Shown here: piece after piece, positions 1-9,400 of the stretch | Layout: each line of letters begins with the position of its first letter | Position numbering within the stretch: position 1 is the first letter of the stretch | Assembly (NCBI RefSeq): GCF_000526635.1 | Contig: NZ_JAGL01000005.1 | Location: 99,309-163,308 of the forward strand | Source: Aminobacter sp. J41 | Lineage (GTDB): Bacteria > Pseudomonadota > Alphaproteobacteria > Rhizobiales > Rhizobiaceae | Reading direction: 5' to 3' | DNA length: 64,000 nucleotides | Position numbers and translations under genes: made by a program | The notes under the pieces: generated by a model | What the model was told of the DNA's origin: nothing | What the model saw: only the letters and a program-made list of their open reading frames with translations | Databases searched by the model: none

Positions 1-145
1 GGCGGTCTGCGCTTCTCGACAGGAGCAGCATTTCCCCGGGGCCTTATTGATCCTTAGGGAGCTGTCCCTGTCCGGGCCCGTGGGCTCGGATATATGGCGC
101 CCACCTACTTTGTAGGCCACCGGGATCAACCGCGCCATCGGTCGT
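1..145 (+). ncRNA. ssrS: Candidate 6S RNA (ssrS), 5' end possibly cut by window edge
   Basis: This gene-free stretch can fold like an alphaproteobacterial 6S RNA, the RNA that mimics an open promoter and sequesters sigma70 RNA polymerase. The closing arms are near 30-44 (TTTCCCCGGGGCC) and 122-134 (GGCCACCGGGATC), with mismatches. A terminal hairpin, CCGGGCC-CGTG-GGCTCGG, lies around 76-93. The 3' side of the central bubble carries a small CCTAC-TTT-GTAGG hairpin near 107-119, a known feature of 6S RNAs. In rhizobia ssrS usually adjoins fau; here fau is at 54.6 kb, so the usual neighbourhood has been broken up. The identification rests on folding by eye and recalled family features, not on a model search. 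Confidence 0.45.
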
Positions 146-194
146 CGTGGATCGCCACTTTCCCTGACAGACTGATTGAAGCGCCGCGCGCGGC

Positions 195-884
195 TCAGCC
201 TTCCTGCATGGCATAGCCCGCGCCGCGGATGGTGCGGATGATGTCGGTCTCGCCGTCGCGGTTCACCGCCTTGCGCAGCCGCCCGACATGAACGTCGACG
301 GTGCGCTCATCGATGTAGATCGTCTCCCCCCAGACATTGTCGAGTAACTGGCTGCGCGAGAAGACGCGGCCGGGATGACGCATCATGAATTCGAGCAGGC
401 GGAATTCGGTCGGCCCGAGCCTGATTTCGGTGTCGCCGCGGTGGACGCGGTGCGTCTCGCGGTCGAGTACGATGTCGCCAACCTTGAGCACGGACGACAG
501 GACTTCGGGCTTTGCCCGGCGCAGCAGCGCGCGCACGCGGGCGATGAATTCAGGCGTAGAGAACGGCTTGACGAGATAGTCGTCGGCGCCGGTTGAAAGG
601 CCGCGTACGCGGTCGCTCTCCTCGCCGCGGGCCGTCAGCATGATGACCGGCAGCCGCTCGGTTTCGGGCCGCAGGCGCAGGCGACGGCAGAGCTCGATGC
701 CGGAGACGGCCGGCACCATCCAGTCGAGCACCAGCAGATCCGGCACATGCTCGCGCAGCCGCATCTCCGCCTCGTCACCGCGCGTGACGACCTCGACCTG
801 ATAGCCCTCGGCCTCAAGGTTGTAGCGCAGCAGGATGCCGAGCGCCTCCTCGTCTTCGACCACCATGATCTTCGGTGCAATCAT
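195..884 (-). CDS. phoB: Phosphate regulon response regulator PhoB
   Basis: OmpR-family two-component regulator of 229 aa that activates phosphate-starvation genes. The receiver domain (about 5-120) has the acidic pair E10/D11, the phospho-acceptor D54 in LLVLDWMVP and K106 in VKPF. The winged-helix DNA-binding domain spans about 130-227 and ends RTIRGAGYAMQEG. The start is the ATG at 884 because AAGGAGAG lies seven bases upstream; an in-frame ATG at 920 would add 12 residues without comparable support. It is the last gene of the pst-phoU-phoB unit, 16 bp after phoU. Confidence 0.95.
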   Translation of the reverse strand: MIAPKIMVVEDEEALGILLRYNLEAEGYQVEVVTRGDEAEMRLREHVPDLLVLDWMVPAVSGIELCRRLRLRPETERLPVIMLTARGEESDRVRGLSTGADDYLVKPFSTPEFIARVRALLRRAKPEVLSSVLKVGDIVLDRETHRVHRGDTEIRLGPTEFRLLEFMMRHPGRVFSRSQLLDNVWGETIYIDERTVDVHVGRLRKAVNRDGETDIIRTIRGAGYAMQEG

Positions 885-900
885 CAGCCGGCTCTCCTTC

Positions 901-1608
901 TCAGGCAGGGTCTGGCGCAATTGTGGTCTCGTCGGTCTTCGGCCGGTTCAGCGGCAGCTGGCGGCCTGTGGCGATATAGTAGGCGTTTTCGGCGATGTTG
1001 GTGACGTGATCGCCGATGCGTTCGAGGTTCTTCGCGCAGAAGAGCAGATGCGTGCAAGCCGTGATGTTGCGCGGGTCTTCCATCATATAGGTCAAGAGCT
1101 CGCGGAAGACGGCGGTGTACTGGATGTCGATCTGTTCATCGTCGATACGCAGCGCCTCCAGCCGGCCGGCATTGCGCGCCGCATAGGCCGCGACGACCTC
1201 GTCGATCTGTTCCATCACCAGCTTCGCCATGACGTCGATCGAATGCGACAGGCTCTTTGGCGTGACGCCTTCGCTGACGGCGCTGACCCGCTTGGCAATG
1301 TTCTTGGCGAGGTCGCCGATGCGCTCGAAGTCGGCCGCCATGCGGAGTGCGCCGACGACGACGCGCAGATCCTGAGCCATCGGCTGGCGTTTGGCGATGA
1401 TGGTGATCGCGCGTTCGTCGAGCGCGCGCTGGTGGGCATCCATCACGGCGTCTGCGGAAACCACGCGTAGGGCGAGCACCGAATCGCTGTCGAACAGCGC
1501 GCGGGTGGCATCCGTGACCATCGTGTGCGCAAGGTCGCCCATCTCGCGGATCAGGCGGTCGATGTTGCCGAGTTCTTCGTCGAAGGAGGTAACGATATGG
1601 GCTGCCAT
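901..1608 (-). CDS. phoU: Phosphate signalling protein PhoU
   Basis: 235-aa all-helical protein with two PhoU repeats (about 20-105 and 122-210), each with the family's E/DxxxD-type metal-binding helices. PhoU links the Pst transporter to the PhoR/PhoB phosphorelay and is needed to keep the regulon off in high phosphate. It starts MAAHIVTSFDEEL with AGGAG eight bases before the ATG and lies 11 bp after pstB in the same transcription unit. Confidence 0.95.
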   Translation of the reverse strand: MAAHIVTSFDEELGNIDRLIREMGDLAHTMVTDATRALFDSDSVLALRVVSADAVMDAHQRALDERAITIIAKRQPMAQDLRVVVGALRMAADFERIGDLAKNIAKRVSAVSEGVTPKSLSHSIDVMAKLVMEQIDEVVAAYAARNAGRLEALRIDDEQIDIQYTAVFRELLTYMMEDPRNITACTHLLFCAKNLERIGDHVTNIAENAYYIATGRQLPLNRPKTDETTIAPDPA

Positions 1609-1619
1609 GAATTGGCTCC

Positions 1620-2498
1620 TCAGCCGAACCTGCCGGTGATGTAGTCCTGCGTCCGCTTCTCGCCGGGGCTGGTGAAGATCAGGTCAGTCGGACCTTCTTC
1701 GACCAGGTTGCCGAGATGGAAGAAAGCGGTGCGTTGCGACACGCGCGCGGCCTGCTGCATCGAGTGGGTGACGATGACGATCGTAAAATTCTGCTTCAGC
1801 TCGTCGATCAGTTCCTCGATGCGGGCAGTGGCGATGGGGTCGAGAGCCGAGCAGGGCTCGTCCATCAGGATCACTTCCGGCGAGACCGCAATGGCGCGGG
1901 CGATGCAGAGGCGCTGCTGCTGGCCGCCCGAAAGGCCGGTGCCGGGCTCGTGGAGCCGGTCCTTCACCTCGTTCCAGAGGCTCGCCTTCTGTAGGCTTGA
2001 TGCGACGATCTCATCGAGGTCGGCCTTCGAGCGGGCCAGACCGTGGATGCGCGGGCCGTAGGCGACGTTTTCGTAGATGGACTTCGGGAACGGGTTCGGC
2101 TTCTGGAACACCATGCCGACGCGAGCGCGCAGCTCGACGACATCGAGCGAGGGGGCGAAGATGTCGCTGCCGTCGAGTGCGATCTGTCCGCTCACGCGGC
2201 AGCCGTCGATCGTGTCGTTCATGCGGTTGAGGCAGCGCAGGAAGGTCGACTTGCCGCAGCCCGACGGGCCGATGAAGGCGGTGACGGACTTTTCCGGAAT
2301 GTCAATCGACACGTCGAACAGCGCCTGCTTCGGACCGTAGAAGACGCTGACGTTGCGCGCGATAACCTTTGCGGAGCGCGGTTCGGCATCGGGCGTGCGG
2401 ACCGTCGTTGACGGCATGTGGTAGAGGTCCGAGCGGGCGAGGATGGTTGCGGCAGGCATGTTCATTTCGGTCGCCTCCAAGCGAGTGTTCTCTGTCAT
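1620..2498 (-). CDS. pstB: Phosphate ABC transporter ATP-binding protein PstB
   Basis: Cytoplasmic ATPase of the high-affinity phosphate transporter PstSCAB. Walker A is GPSGCGKST (77-85), the signature is LSGGQQQR and Walker B is [12 protein letters not shown]. At 292 aa it is about 30 residues longer than many PstB proteins because of an N-terminal extension. The ATG at 2498 overlaps the pstA stop (ATGA) and has GGAG eight bases upstream. A second in-frame ATG at 2465 has an even better GGAGG at the same spacing, so the shorter form is a real alternative start. Confidence 0.95.
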   Translation of the reverse strand: MTENTRLEATEMNMPAATILARSDLYHMPSTTVRTPDAEPRSAKVIARNVSVFYGPKQALFDVSIDIPEKSVTAFIGPSGCGKSTFLRCLNRMNDTIDGCRVSGQIALDGSDIFAPSLDVVELRARVGMVFQKPNPFPKSIYENVAYGPRIHGLARSKADLDEIVASSLQKASLWNEVKDRLHEPGTGLSGGQQQRLCIARAIAVSPEVILMDEPCSALDPIATARIEELIDELKQNFTIVIVTHSMQQAARVSQRTAFFHLGNLVEEGPTDLIFTSPGEKRTQDYITGRFG

Positions 2499-3829
2499 GT
2501 GCGTTTCTCCAGCCGCGAGCGCAGGAAGATCGCGATGGCGTTGAGCGTCAGCATCAGCCCGAGCAGGACGATGATGGCGGCTGATGTGCGCGCTTCGAAG
2601 AAGTTGCGGTTCTCGTTGCCCTGCCAGAGGAAGATCTGCACGGGCAGGGCTGACGATTGGTCGAGAGGGGTAGCCGGTACCTGCGCGACGAAGGCGTTCA
2701 TGCCGATCAGCAGCAGCGGTGCCGTTTCGCCAAGCGCCTGTGCGACACCGATGATGGTGGCGGTGAGCATGCCGGGATAGGTGACGGGCAGGACGTGGTG
2801 AAACACGGTCTGCGTCTTCGACGCGCCGAGGCCGAGGGCTGCCTGGCGCAGCGACGGCGGCACGGCGCGCAACGCCGAGCGCGTGGCGATGATGATGGTG
2901 GGAAGTGTCATCAGCGACAGCACCAGTCCGCCGACGAGCGGTGCCGACAGCGGCAGACGGAAATAGTTGATGAAGACGGCAGCGCCCAGCAGGCCGAAGA
3001 CGATCGACGGCACGGCGGCGAGGTTGTTGATGTTGACCTCAATGAGGTCGGTGAACCGGTTCTTCGGCGCGAACTCTTCCAGATAGACTGCGCTCATGAC
3101 GCCGATCGGCACGGCAAGCACGATCACCACCAGCATCATGTAGAGCGAGCCGACGAAGGCTCCGGCAAGGCCGGCGGAAGCCGGAGCCGACCGCGAGTCG
3201 ACATTGGTGAAGATGTGCCAGGCAAAGGCGTTGCGGATTTTCCCCTCGGCCTTGAGCTGGTCGGCAAGCGCGCGTGCCGGCTCGCGCAGCTGTTGCTGCG
3301 CATCGGGCAGTGCGCGGTCGATGTTGCCCTTCAGCCAGTTGTCGGCATTGGCCGAGGCTAGCAGGCTGACCTGAACCGTCTTGCCGATCAGCGTCGGGTC
3401 AGCGACCAGCATGTCGCGCAGCTCGAAGCGGGCGTTGGTCTCGACAATCGACAGGATTTCACGCGAATTCGCCTTCGTGTCGGGGGCAGCCTCCCGCACC
3501 GCCGCCTCGATGAGGCGGTTCCAGTTGACCATCGTCATCTTGCGCTCCCAGTCGCTGACCGCCTTCGCATATTCGGCGTGCGACTGGTTTCCGGTTCGCG
3601 TTGGCCGTTCGCCAACTTTGATGACCGCCGCATCGAAATGAACGTCGAGTGTCAGCGTCGCCTGCGTAAAGGCGGGAAGTCCGCGGGACAGGATCATGCC
3701 GAACAGGATCGCGACAAAGCTGAGGGCGGCCAGGATTGCGAGGATGCCATAGAAGCGAAAGCGCCATTCGCGGGCATGACGGGCAGCAAGCCCCGCGCGG
3801 ACGAGACCGAGGCGTTCGTCGGACGTCAT
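2495..3829 (-). CDS. pstA: Phosphate ABC transporter permease PstA
   Basis: Inner-membrane permease half of PstSCAB, 444 aa. An N-terminal membrane segment (about 25-47) is followed by a long extracytoplasmic stretch up to about residue 215, then the transporter core. The core includes the EAA-type loop around [20 protein letters not shown] that contacts PstB. The extended periplasmic insert makes it longer than E. coli PstA; similar long forms are usual in rhizobia. It overlaps pstC and pstB by 4 bp each, indicating translational coupling. Confidence 0.93.
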   Translation of the reverse strand: MTSDERLGLVRAGLAARHAREWRFRFYGILAILAALSFVAILFGMILSRGLPAFTQATLTLDVHFDAAVIKVGERPTRTGNQSHAEYAKAVSDWERKMTMVNWNRLIEAAVREAAPDTKANSREILSIVETNARFELRDMLVADPTLIGKTVQVSLLASANADNWLKGNIDRALPDAQQQLREPARALADQLKAEGKIRNAFAWHIFTNVDSRSAPASAGLAGAFVGSLYMMLVVIVLAVPIGVMSAVYLEEFAPKNRFTDLIEVNINNLAAVPSIVFGLLGAAVFINYFRLPLSAPLVGGLVLSLMTLPTIIIATRSALRAVPPSLRQAALGLGASKTQTVFHHVLPVTYPGMLTATIIGVAQALGETAPLLLIGMNAFVAQVPATPLDQSSALPVQIFLWQGNENRNFFEARTSAAIIVLLGLMLTLNAIAIFLRSRLEKRT

Positions 3830-5202
3830 TCGTACTGCTCCCGGTAGCGGCGGACGATGTAGAGGGCGGCGACGTTGAGGATGAGGGTCATCGCAAACAG
3901 CGTCAGGCCCAGCGCGAAGGCGACCAGTGACTGCGGCGACGCGAAGTCGGTGTCGCCGGTCAGCTGGTTGACGATAGTGACGGTCACGGTGGAGACCGGT
4001 TCGCCCGGATTGAGGCGCAGGTACGGGCTATTGCCGGCAGCGAGGACTACGATCATCGTCTCGCCGATGGCGCGGCTGACGGCGAGCAGGAACGCGCCGA
4101 CGATGCCGGGAAGCGCGGCCGGCAGGATGATGCGCTTGATGGTCTCGGACTGCGTGGCACCAAGGCCCAGGGAGCCGTCGCGCATGGCACGCGGCACCTG
4201 GCGGATGATGTCGTCAGAGAGCGAGGAGATGAAGGGGATGATCATGATCCCCATGACGATGCCGGCCGTCAGCGCGCTGGTGGCGCGGATGTCTAGGCCG
4301 AGCAAATTACCCAGCCCGGCCAGGAAGGGGCCGACTGTCACCAGCGCAAAGAAACCGTAGACGATGGTCGGGATGCCGGCGAGGATCTCGATGATCGGCT
4401 TGACGAAGCCGCGCAGGCGCGGCGAGGCATATTGCGTCAGGTAGATCGCCGTCAACAGGCCGATCGGCAGGGCGACGAGGATGGCGATGGTCGCGACCAT
4501 CAGCGTGCCCCACAGGAGCGGCAGGAGGCCGTATTCGCCAGCAGAGCCGTGGCCCGTCGTTGAGAAACCGGGGTTCCAGACAGTGCCGAAAAAGAAGTCG
4601 ATTGGGCTGACGAAAGTGAAGAAGCGAATGGCTTCGACCAGCAGCGAGGCGACGATGCCGGCGGTGGTCAGGATCGCGACGATCGAGCAGCCGATCATCG
4701 CCCAGGAGACCATGCGCTCGACCTCGTTGCGCGCGCGAAGGCGCAGCGAAATTCGGCTGCGCGCGAACCAGAGCGCCAGCGCGCCCGTGCCGGCGGCAGC
4801 GGCGATGATGGCTGCCGAGGTCAGGATGCGGAACTCACGCAGCGCCTCGGCAGCCTGATTTTCCCAAGGTTGGGCATCGCCGATGATACCAAAGCCGCTC
4901 TCGATCTGCCGGATGCGCCGGATGGCGCCATCAAGATCGGCAGGGGCGAGCGAAGACGTCTCGGGCGGAAGCTGGGCGAGAAGGTAGGCGCGGCTTGCCG
5001 TGTCGCCGAACAGCGCCCAGAGCGCCAGGATCAGCAGTGCCGGGGTGAGCGACCAGATGGCAACGAGGGCGCCGTGGTAGACCGGGCGCGAGTGAAGCCG
5101 TGCTTCGCCCCCGAGCGTGAGGCTGCGGCTGCGCGAGCAGCCGGTCTGGTAAGCAATACCCAGCAGGATCAGCAGCAGGGCGGCGATGATGGCTGTGTTC
5201 AT
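3826..5202 (-). CDS. pstC: Phosphate ABC transporter permease PstC
   Basis: 458-aa partner permease of PstA. It has a signal-anchor segment at the N-terminus, further membrane spans near 50-70 and 130-150, and a C-terminal permease domain. That domain contains the EAA loop AMRDGSLGLGATQSETIKRI and the typical GETMIVVLAAGN segment. It follows pstS by about 70 bp and overlaps pstA by 4 bp. The N-terminal half is long and variable, as in PstA here. Confidence 0.93.
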   Translation of the reverse strand: MNTAIIAALLLILLGIAYQTGCSRSRSLTLGGEARLHSRPVYHGALVAIWSLTPALLILALWALFGDTASRAYLLAQLPPETSSLAPADLDGAIRRIRQIESGFGIIGDAQPWENQAAEALREFRILTSAAIIAAAAGTGALALWFARSRISLRLRARNEVERMVSWAMIGCSIVAILTTAGIVASLLVEAIRFFTFVSPIDFFFGTVWNPGFSTTGHGSAGEYGLLPLLWGTLMVATIAILVALPIGLLTAIYLTQYASPRLRGFVKPIIEILAGIPTIVYGFFALVTVGPFLAGLGNLLGLDIRATSALTAGIVMGIMIIPFISSLSDDIIRQVPRAMRDGSLGLGATQSETIKRIILPAALPGIVGAFLLAVSRAIGETMIVVLAAGNSPYLRLNPGEPVSTVTVTIVNQLTGDTDFASPQSLVAFALGLTLFAMTLILNVAALYIVRRYREQYE

Positions 5203-5273
5203 GAACCGGCCTTCCGGATCTCATGAAGGATGAGCATCAGGCCGCATGAGCGGCCTGATGCCCGCGTGACGCG

Positions 5274-6314
5274 CTACTTCACGTCCTCTACTGTGATTGT
5301 CCTGCCTTCCTGGAAGCTCGCCAGAACCTCGGCGAGTTCTTCCGCAGGCGCGGGGATCAGGCCGGCGGTCTCAAGCGTCCCGCCAAGGCCCGCCATCTGG
5401 TCGGACAGGAAGAACTCGACATATTCGGCAATACCCGGAACGACGCCGATGTGCTCGCCCTTGACGTAGAAGAAGAGCGGGCGGGAGACTGGGTATTCGC
5501 CGGCGGCGACCGCTTCGAGCGACGGGGTGATGCCGGAAACAGTCGCGACCTTTAGCGTGTCTCGGTTCTGCTCGTAGAACGAGAGGCCGAAGACGCCAAT
5601 CGTATCCGGGTTGGCCTGCAGGCGGGCGAGGGTTTCGGTATAGTCGCCGGCGATCTCGACCACCACGTCCTGGCGGAAGGTAGTTGTGACCTTCTCGAGC
5701 TCTTCCTTCGACAGCTCGGGCAGCCCGGCTGCCTTGGCGCCTTCCGCGATCACGCGCTCCTGAAAGACTTCCCGGGTGCCGTGATTAGAGGCCGGAATGG
5801 CGAGGGCAATTGGCTGGTCGGGCAGCGACGGATCGATCTCGTTCCATTTTGTGTAGGGATTGTCGACGAGCTTGCCGTCGACCGGAACCTGAGCGGCGAC
5901 TGCCTTGAAGACGTGGACCGGTTCAAGCGCGAAGTCGGCGCCCTGTGCACTCGACGCGAAGACGATGCCGTCATAGCCGATCATCACCTCGTGGATCTTG
6001 CTGACGCCGGCGGCATTGCAGGCTTCTACCTCGGCGGCGCGGATCCGGCGCGAGGCATTGGCGATATCGATGGTGTTCTCGCCGACGCCGGCACAGAATT
6101 GGCGCAGGCCACCGCCAGTGCCGCCCGAGCCGACGACGGGCGTCTTGTAGTCGGGGAACGCCTGACCGAACTCCTCGGCGACGATGCTTGCAAACGGCAG
6201 CACGGTCGAGGAACCTGCGATCTGGATGATGTCGCGCGACTGTGCGCTGGCTGCGCCGAGCGAGGCGGCGAGGGCTGCGGAGGCGACGGTCGCTACGAGG
6301 AAATGCCTGGTCAT
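5274..6314 (-). CDS. pstS: Periplasmic phosphate-binding protein PstS
   Basis: 346-aa binding protein with a cleavable signal peptide (about 1-24, ending AASA-QS). The mature protein starts with the phosphate-binding motif IQIAGSSTVLPFA and later shows the GSGGTGGGLRQFC loop that also contacts phosphate. It delivers phosphate to PstC/PstA. It is the first gene of the operon and has its own Pho box about 65 bp upstream. The leader between box and ATG contains a GACGC-AAGGA-GCGTC hairpin whose loop resembles a ribosome-binding sequence, while the true one (GGGAG) lies eight bases before the ATG. Confidence 0.95.
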   Translation of the reverse strand: MTRHFLVATVASAALAASLGAASAQSRDIIQIAGSSTVLPFASIVAEEFGQAFPDYKTPVVGSGGTGGGLRQFCAGVGENTIDIANASRRIRAAEVEACNAAGVSKIHEVMIGYDGIVFASSAQGADFALEPVHVFKAVAAQVPVDGKLVDNPYTKWNEIDPSLPDQPIALAIPASNHGTREVFQERVIAEGAKAAGLPELSKEELEKVTTTFRQDVVVEIAGDYTETLARLQANPDTIGVFGLSFYEQNRDTLKVATVSGITPSLEAVAAGEYPVSRPLFFYVKGEHIGVVPGIAEYVEFFLSDQMAGLGGTLETAGLIPAPAEELAEVLASFQEGRTITVEDVK

Positions 6315-6378
6315 GGTGCCTACTCCCGAAGGTCGGATGCGACGCTCCTTGCGTCGGGAGTGGCAATAGCCGCGTTAT

Positions 6379-6396
6379 GTAACAGCTGGATGACAG
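6379..6396 (-). promoter_or_regulatory. Pho box upstream of pstS
   Basis: On the minus strand the sequence is CTGTCAT-CCAG-CTGTTAC: two 7-bp PhoB half-sites at 11-bp spacing with one departure from the CTGTCAT repeat (CTGTTAC). It lies in the gap between the hybrid kinase stop and pstS, so PhoB can drive pstSCAB-phoU-phoB independently of the kinase gene and autoregulate itself. Confidence 0.85.
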
Positions 6397-6420
6397 TCCG
6401 GTGTCACGCCGGTGACGGTG

Positions 6421-9400
6421 TCATGCGAAGCTGAAGTCGACCTCCGTACCGGCACCAAGCCACAGCGAAATCTTTTCCGTCAGTGCCTTCGGGCTGATTG
6501 GCTTGGACAGATAGTCGTCCATGCCGGCTTCAATGCAGCGTTCCCGGTCGCCCTTGAGCGCATGGGCGGTGACGCCGACGATCGGCGTGTGCCGGTCGGT
6601 GCCTTCCTCCATCTCGCGAATCCGGCCGGTTGCCTCGAGGCCGTTCATCTCAGGCATGGAGACGTCCATCAGCATCATGCGAGGCATGAGCCGCGACCAG
6701 GCTTCGACCGCGAGCCGGCCATTGCCGACGATCTCGTACCGCAGGCCCGTTTCGCCAAGGATCTGGCTGAATACGAGCTGGTTCACTTCATTGTCCTCGG
6801 CAACGAGAATGTCGACCCGGTGGTCGTCGCCGGAGGCAGGTCGCAGCGGCACGATGTTGGGCTCCGGCAGTGCCGGCGCTGCAGGCTGCACGCGGATGAC
6901 ATCGGCATCTTCGGCCGCTGGAGCTGGCGCAATGCGGTCGTGCTTCTGCTGAAGACCGTGGCGGTGATTCTGGATGGCGGCGACGAGCGCTTCAAGCAGC
7001 GCCGAAGAGCGCGCGGGCTTGATGAGATGAGCGTCGATGTTGAGCGCGCGGTAGCTCGGCTGGCCGAGGGTCTGATCGACAGAGGTCAGCATGACGATCG
7101 GCGTCGCGGCAATTTCCGGTGTCGCGCGAACGACGCGCGCGACGTCACTGCCGGTCATCTCCGGCATCTGGTAGTCGAGAATCATGCAGTCGACGCTGAG
7201 GCCGCGCGCAACAACTGCCTTGAGGACGGCGATGCCTTCGTCGCCGCTCTCGACGGCGCAGGCGTCGAAGCCCCAGCTCGCCATCTGCTCCATCAGGATG
7301 GCGCGGTTCACGGCGTTGTCGTCGACGATGAGCACCCGCGCCCCCGAAACGTCGAGCGGCGTTGGGCGAAGTACGCGATGGTCGCCCGCGCGTGGCATCG
7401 TCAGCGTGAACCAGAAGGTGGAACCTTGGCCCTCGACACTCTCGGCCCCGATCTCGCCGCCCATCAGGGCAACCAGCCGCGAGGTGATCGCAAGGCCGAG
7501 GCCGGTGCCTTCATGACGTCGAGTGGATGACGCATCGACCTGGCTGAACTTCTCGAAGACCTGGTCGAGCTTGCCGGCCGGAATGCCGATGCCGGTGTCT
7601 TTCACCGACACGCGCAGGGCGACCTCGTCGCCGACGTCATGGCCAGACACGTCGACGAGGACGTGCCCCTTCTCGGTGAATTTGACCGCGTTGCCAACGA
7701 GGTTAGTGACGATCTGCCGGAAGCGGCCGACGTCACCAACGACTACCGTCGGCAGGCCCGGCTGCACCCGGACGATGAGCTCAAGATCCTTTTCCTTGGC
7801 TCTTGTCGAGACCAGCGTCGCCACGTCCTCGATTGCCTCGGCGAGATGGAACGGCCCCGGATCGAGAACCAGCTGGCCCGCATCGATCTTCGAGAAGTCG
7901 AGGATGTCGTTGATGATCGTCAGCAGCGCGTTACCGGACTTCACGATGATGTCGGTGAAGGTCTTCTGGCGGTCGTCGAGCCGCGAGCGAGCCAAAAGTT
8001 CCGCCATGCCGAGGACGCCGTTCATCGGCGTGCGGATTTCATGGCTCATGTTGGCGAGGAATTCGGACTTGGCGCGGTCGGCGAGCACAGCCTTGCGCTG
8101 CGCTTCCTCGAGTTCGGCCTCGCGCTGCTTCAACTCAGTGATGTCTATGCGAATGCCGATGAACGAGCCGTCGGGCGTGCGCGTGTCAATTGCCTGGTAC
8201 CAGCGGCCATCGGGGTTCTGGCGCACATAGGTGCGGTGCTGTTCGCGGCGGCGTTCGAGATAGGCGTCGATCCACTGCTCACGGTCACTGTCATAGAGAG
8301 CATCGACATCCGGATCGCCGCTGGCACGGAAGTAGCCGTGCGCATGTCCAAGCCGCAGCGCCTCGCGGAACGGGCAGCCGGCATACCAGGCCGCATTCAC
8401 CTCCGGCATCGTGTCCTGCAGCTTCCTGTTGGCAAGAACGAAGCGGTCCTCGGTGTCGTAGATGATGATGCCCGCCGGCAGCGATTCCAGCACGTTCTCG
8501 AGATAGGTGCGGGCCGCGCGGCTCTCCATTTCGCGACGCTTCAACTCCGTCACGTCGAAAATCGACCCGGCGACGTAGTCGGTGCCCGAGCGCGTGCGCA
8601 CGCGGTTCTTCCGAAGGATGCGGAAGTGTTCCTTGCCGTCGATGACGTAGTCTTCTTCGTGCTCGTAGGGCTCCCCAGTCTTCAGGACCTCGAGTTCACG
8701 CCGCTCGAGCTCGGCCGCAATCCTCGGCGGCGCGAAGTCACGCGATCGCTTGCCGATGATGTCTTCGGGAGCCTTGCCCCACATCTGCGCGTAGGCGCGG
8801 TTGACCATGACAAAGCGCAGGTCCGCGTCCTTGACGAACATTGGATCGGGCACGTTGTCGATGACGGTCTCGGCGAGGCGGGCGCGTTCGAGCGCGATCG
8901 CAACCTGCTTCTCGCGCTCCTTCATCTCGCTAATGTCAAAATAGCTGATGAGGCGCTTGCGGCCGGAGAGGGGCGTCACGGAATAGATCATCGTGCGGCC
9001 ATCGGCGCGGGAGAATTCGCGCGGCGCGACGCTTCCCTGGCGGATCTCGTCGAGCCGCGACTCGACATAGGCTTCCCACTGCTGCGGTGAAACGCCGTAG
9101 ACGCCGTTGTCGCGGTTGTAGTCCATCAGTACCCGGAATGGGCTGCCTGTCGGGACGTTGGTCTCGTTGAAGCGCCAGATCTCATAGAAGGCCTTGTTGA
9201 CGATCTCGATGTCCAGGTTCTCGTCAACGATGACGACGCCCATCTGCATGGCGTCGAGGCTGCGCCGAAGATCTTCGAGGAGATGCTCAGCTTCCCGCTT
9301 AGCGAGGAGAACCTCGTTTTCATGGCGCTTGAGCGCGGTCACGTCCGTGCAGACGCAGATCATGCCGCCGTCTTCCGAAGGGACCTCGCGATGGATGGCG

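Noticed and set aside
7639..9090. 483-codon plus-strand frame opposite the hybrid kinase
   Set aside because: Shadow of the kinase PAS/HisKA coding region; no recognisable domain.
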